Assembly: GCA_943372725.1 (NCBI GenBank)
Contig: CALRZT010000247.1
Coordinates: forward strand, 1 to 7,815
Direction: 5' to 3'
DNA from: CAMDHY01 sp943372725
Lineage (GTDB): Bacteria > Pseudomonadota > Alphaproteobacteria > Rhizobiales > Segnochrobactraceae
Length of the DNA stretch: 7,815 nt
Shown here: piece after piece, positions 6,113 to 7,815 of the stretch
Layout: each line of letters starts with the position of its first letter
Position numbering within the stretch: the first letter of the stretch is position 1
Program-made: the position numbers and the translations under genes
Notes under the pieces: model-generated
What the model saw: the letters and a program-made list of their open reading frames with translations, nothing else
Databases searched by the model: none
Told to the model about the DNA's origin: nothing

Positions 6113-6265
6113 TTGGGGACTTGGAACCAACGCCGTTCCCCACCATTCTATCCGCGACGGTCTTCCCCCGGATCGTCGCGGTAGCCAGGAGCCATTTCCC
6201 CCAATTGGTTCCAAGGGCAAGCGCATGGGCCCGCCCCCTTACCCCAGGGGCGGGCCTTTGCGTTT
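6113..6265 (+). ncRNA. Candidate structured non-coding RNA, family not recognised
   Basis: This is a nested set of helices. CTTGGAACCAA (6120-6130) is an exact inverted repeat of TTGGTTCCAAG (6205-6215). Inside it, CCGCGACGGTC (6152-6162) pairs with GATCGTCGCGG (6171-6181) with one G-U wobble and an eight-base loop, TTCCCCCG. Between the two helices lie 21 and 23 unpaired bases, giving a rod with a large central bubble. A terminator-like hairpin follows (6228-6256). The motif TTCCCC occurs three times: 6136-6141, 6164-6169 (in the apical loop) and 6196-6201. No credible coding frame covers the region. The topology recalls a small 6S RNA, while the C-rich loop recalls rhizobial small RNAs that pair with Shine-Dalgarno sites, but I recognise neither family's sequence. 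It could also be a leader or attenuator for the downstream Nudix gene. Strand is set by the terminator's short T-tail; the 5' end is a guess. Confidence 0.5.
6228..6265 (+). terminator. Terminator-like hairpin ending the candidate RNA
   Basis: GGCCCGCCCC (6228-6237) pairs perfectly with GGGGCGGGCC (6247-6256) around a nine-base loop. Further out, CGCA (6222-6225) pairs with TGCG (6259-6262). The T-tail is short (TTT at 6257-6259, then GCGTTTC), so termination may be weaker than at the cold-shock terminator. It lies 200 bases before the Nudix start and has no protein gene directly upstream, which implies that a non-coding transcript ends here. Confidence 0.65.
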
Positions 6266-6465
6266 CAAGGCCAGGCGTAGCGCCGGTTCCGGCCCCGCTG
6301 GAGCCGGAGCCGCGCGGCGGAACGGAAGACGTCGGTGCAACCGCTGGGTACAGGTTCACCCAAGATTGACCCCGCACGTTGGTTTGGTGAAGACAGGCCG
6401 CCTGCGAATCAACCAGTCTGACAGGATCGACATCGGGACAACCCCGGCGAGGAGTGGACATCAGC
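6266..6465 (+). promoter_or_regulatory. Leader region of the Nudix gene
   Basis: This 200-base non-coding stretch lies upstream of the Nudix gene. It contains a ten-base-pair hairpin, arms 6284-6293 and 6303-6312 with one wobble pair. It also has a short inverted repeat, TGGGT (6345-6349) with ACCCA (6358-6362), and a possible -35 TTGACC at 6366-6371 without a convincing -10 at the right distance. The ribosome binding site GAGGAG is at 6449-6454. I see no coding frame with a recognisable product. Confidence 0.4.
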
Positions 6466-7401
6466 ATGCGGCAGCAGGTCGGCGCTCTCCCCATCCGGTG
6501 GACCGGCGACGAACCGCGCGTGCTGCTGGTGACGTCGCGCGAGACGCAACGCTGGATCATCCCGAAAGGCTGGCGGATGCGCGGCCGCACCAACGCCGAG
6601 GCCGCCGCCCAGGAGGCGCTGGAGGAGGCGGGCGTGCGCGGCCGCGTGCGCGCAAAGCCGATCGGCCGCTACGTCTATGCCAAGCGCCGGCCCGACGGGG
6701 TCGAGGACTGCAAGATCACGACCTATCTCCTGGAAGTCTCCGAGGAACTCGAGGCGTTTCCGGAGATGGACGAGCGCCAACGCGCCTGGTTCACCCTGGC
6801 GGAGGCCGAGGCACGCGCCGACGACGAGGGCCTGCGCGGCATTCTTCACGATCTCGAGCCGCGCCTCGAGGCGTTGCGCGCGAACGACCGCAAGGCCGCC
6901 CGCAAGCGCGCCAAGGCGGCCACCGTGCCCGCCAAGGCGTCGGGCAAGGCGGCTGCCAAACCCGCCAAGGCGCTCGCCAAGTCCGTGACCAAGTCGCTCG
7001 CCACGTCGCTCGTCGAGGCACCTGACGAGGCGCCCGCCAAGGCGGGCGGGGCGCCGGGCGAGCCATCGCGACGCAAGCGTGCCAAGCGCCTCGGGGCAGC
7101 GGCTGAGCCGGTCATGGCCGCGTCCGCCGATGCACACGCGCCGCGGGTGGGGCTCGGCGAGGCGACCGCCGACGCGGTCGGCCCGTTCGCAGCCGGTGGA
7201 CGTCTGGCAGGCGAGGACGCGGGTCCGGCCGGCGACGACGTCACGGCGGCGGCGGTCCGTGACGCCGCCGAAACCGACGCGCGCAGCCGCAAGCGGGCCG
7301 CCGGCAAGGCGGCACGCGTCGCCGCCCGCCGGCTCCGGAAGGCGCGCAAGGCCGGGTCCGGCGCCAGCAAGGGCCGCTTCGCCCCCGAGGCGGCCGAGTA
7401 G
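6466..7401 (+). CDS. Nudix hydrolase with Lys/Ala-rich histone H1-like C-terminal tail
   Basis: A 311-residue protein. Residues 1 to about 138 form a Nudix fold, a family that hydrolyses a nucleoside diphosphate linked to another group, or in DIPP-like members diphosphoinositol polyphosphates and polyphosphate. The Nudix box runs from G35 to V57. The QEALEEAGV part (49-57) keeps the metal-binding glutamates E50, E53 and E54. The first box Glu is replaced by Arg41 and the usual Arg by Gln49. WIIPKGW (30-36) before the box and GRYVYAKR (67-74) after it resemble the DIPP-like alphaproteobacterial subgroup. From about 140 to 311 the chain is low-complexity, rich in Ala and Lys, with KAxAK-type repeats at 143-178, a second basic patch RRKRAKR (202-208) and a basic end (273-303). 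This tail resembles histone H1. ATG 6466 is preferred because GAGGAG (6449-6454) lies 11 bases upstream; a GTG at 6454 would overlap that site and add only four residues. The substrate is unknown. Confidence 0.85.
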   Translation: MRQQVGALPIRWTGDEPRVLLVTSRETQRWIIPKGWRMRGRTNAEAAAQEALEEAGVRGRVRAKPIGRYVYAKRRPDGVEDCKITTYLLEVSEELEAFPEMDERQRAWFTLAEAEARADDEGLRGILHDLEPRLEALRANDRKAARKRAKAATVPAKASGKAAAKPAKALAKSVTKSLATSLVEAPDEAPAKAGGAPGEPSRRKRAKRLGAAAEPVMAASADAHAPRVGLGEATADAVGPFAAGGRLAGEDAGPAGDDVTAAAVRDAAETDARSRKRAAGKAARVAARRLRKARKAGSGASKGRFAPEAAE

Positions 7402-7464
7402 GCCGACCCGCGACGACCTCGCGCCGGCCCGACCACCCTCGATCGACGGGCCTGCGACCGCCGT

Positions 7465-7815
7465 TCAGCCGGCGCGGGTGGTCTGCTGGCTGAGGGCCAT
7501 CTGCCAGCGGCCGTCGCGTTTCACCCACACCCGCGTCGCGCGGTACGGCGGCCGGCGGTTGCCGGGCATGACATGGTCCGCGCGCATCACCGCCGCATCG
7601 CCGAACATCCAGAGCCGCATCGCCTCGACCGCCGCGACGAACGTCTCGGCGTTGATGGCGCCGTGGTCGCGCAGCATCCGGGCCCGCGACGCTTTGGTGG
7701 TGAGGTTCTGGCGGGTGCGATAGACGACGAACTCGTCGGCCATGTGCTTCACCCACTCGTCGGCGTCGTTGCGCGTCACGGCGCGCTCGAGCGTCTGGAA
7801 GGCGGTGACAATGTC
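7465..7815 (-). CDS. NTF2/SnoaL-like (DUF4440-type) protein, N-terminus outside window
   Basis: The frame is open to the right edge, so the start is missing; 116 residues are visible. The opening DIVTAFQTLERAVTRNDADE with EWVKHMADEFVVYRT is the helix pair plus first strand typical of the cone-shaped NTF2-like fold. The ending TRVWVKRDGRWQMALSQQT (about residues 93-111) is the usual terminal beta hairpin of DUF4440/SnoaL-like members. The family includes enzymes and ligand-binding proteins, and nothing here fixes a substrate. A GTG at 7779 is not taken as the start because the conserved first helix continues upstream of it. The gene converges on the Nudix gene, leaving 63 bases. That gap contains only a weak hairpin, GGCCCG (7426-7431) with CGGGCC (7447-7452), and no T-tail. 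Confidence 0.75.
   Translation of the reverse strand, partial: DIVTAFQTLERAVTRNDADEWVKHMADEFVVYRTRQNLTTKASRARMLRDHGAINAETFVAAVEAMRLWMFGDAAVMRADHVMPGNRRPPYRATRVWVKRDGRWQMALSQQTTRAG

Noticed and set aside
6123..6150. A GGAAC element as an EcfG general-stress promoter (GGAAC, 16-19 bases, then CGTT)
   Set aside because: No CGTT lies at the required distance from either GGAAC (6123-6127 or 6319-6323). The first is fully accounted for by the closing helix of the candidate RNA.
6113..6265. tRNA, tmRNA, RNase P RNA or SRP RNA
   Set aside because: No cloverleaf, T-arm consensus, tag-coding frame or conserved core of these RNAs was found. 6S-like topology remains possible but the sequence match is unproven.
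6108..6593. A 161-codon minus-strand frame through the candidate RNA
   Set aside because: Its residues match no family, and it runs through two hairpins and into the Nudix gene. I see no good ribosome binding site, and the helices explain the region better.

Overview
The window is very GC-rich with strong G/C third-position bias. Every recognisable protein looks alphaproteobacterial, and the combination of a UvrD-type helicase, a double cold-shock-domain protein, a TerB-like protein and an SLC13/RCK_C permease suggests the Hyphomicrobiales (Rhizobiales). The genus cannot be read from the sequence. Nothing points to a prophage, transposon or CRISPR array; this looks like chromosomal housekeeping DNA.

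Layout. (1) Bases 1-1741, plus strand: the C-terminal two thirds of a UvrD/PcrA superfamily 1 helicase, cut by the left edge. (2) Bases 1791-4992, minus strand: a three-gene series read from right to left. It comprises an SLC13-type permease with two RCK_C domains, a TerB-like protein after a 137-base gap, and a class I glutamine amidotransferase whose ATG overlaps the terB-like stop as ATGA. (3) Bases 4993-5266: a divergent control region. It holds a near-perfect 21-base palindrome, a GC-rich hairpin that could pair the permease ribosome binding site, and a sigma70-like promoter facing the cold-shock gene. (4) Bases 5267-5920, plus strand: a 217-residue protein with two cold shock domains, followed by a tight hairpin and a textbook intrinsic terminator. 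(5) Bases 6010-6465: a long gene-free stretch. It contains the most interesting object here, a candidate structured RNA at about 6113-6265. That candidate shows an 11-bp closing helix, an 11-bp apical hairpin with a C-rich loop, three UUCCCC motifs and its own terminator hairpin. (6) Bases 6466-7401, plus strand: a Nudix hydrolase with a variant Nudix box, fused to a roughly 170-residue Lys/Ala-rich tail resembling histone H1. (7) Bases 7465-7815, minus strand: an NTF2/SnoaL-like protein cut by the right edge.

The only clear functional coupling is between the terB-like gene and the amidotransferase. The cold-shock gene, the candidate RNA and the Nudix gene appear to be separate transcription units divided by two terminator-like hairpins. 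No complete new multi-gene system is evident. The unassigned RNA and the tailed Nudix protein are the parts that deserve a closer look.
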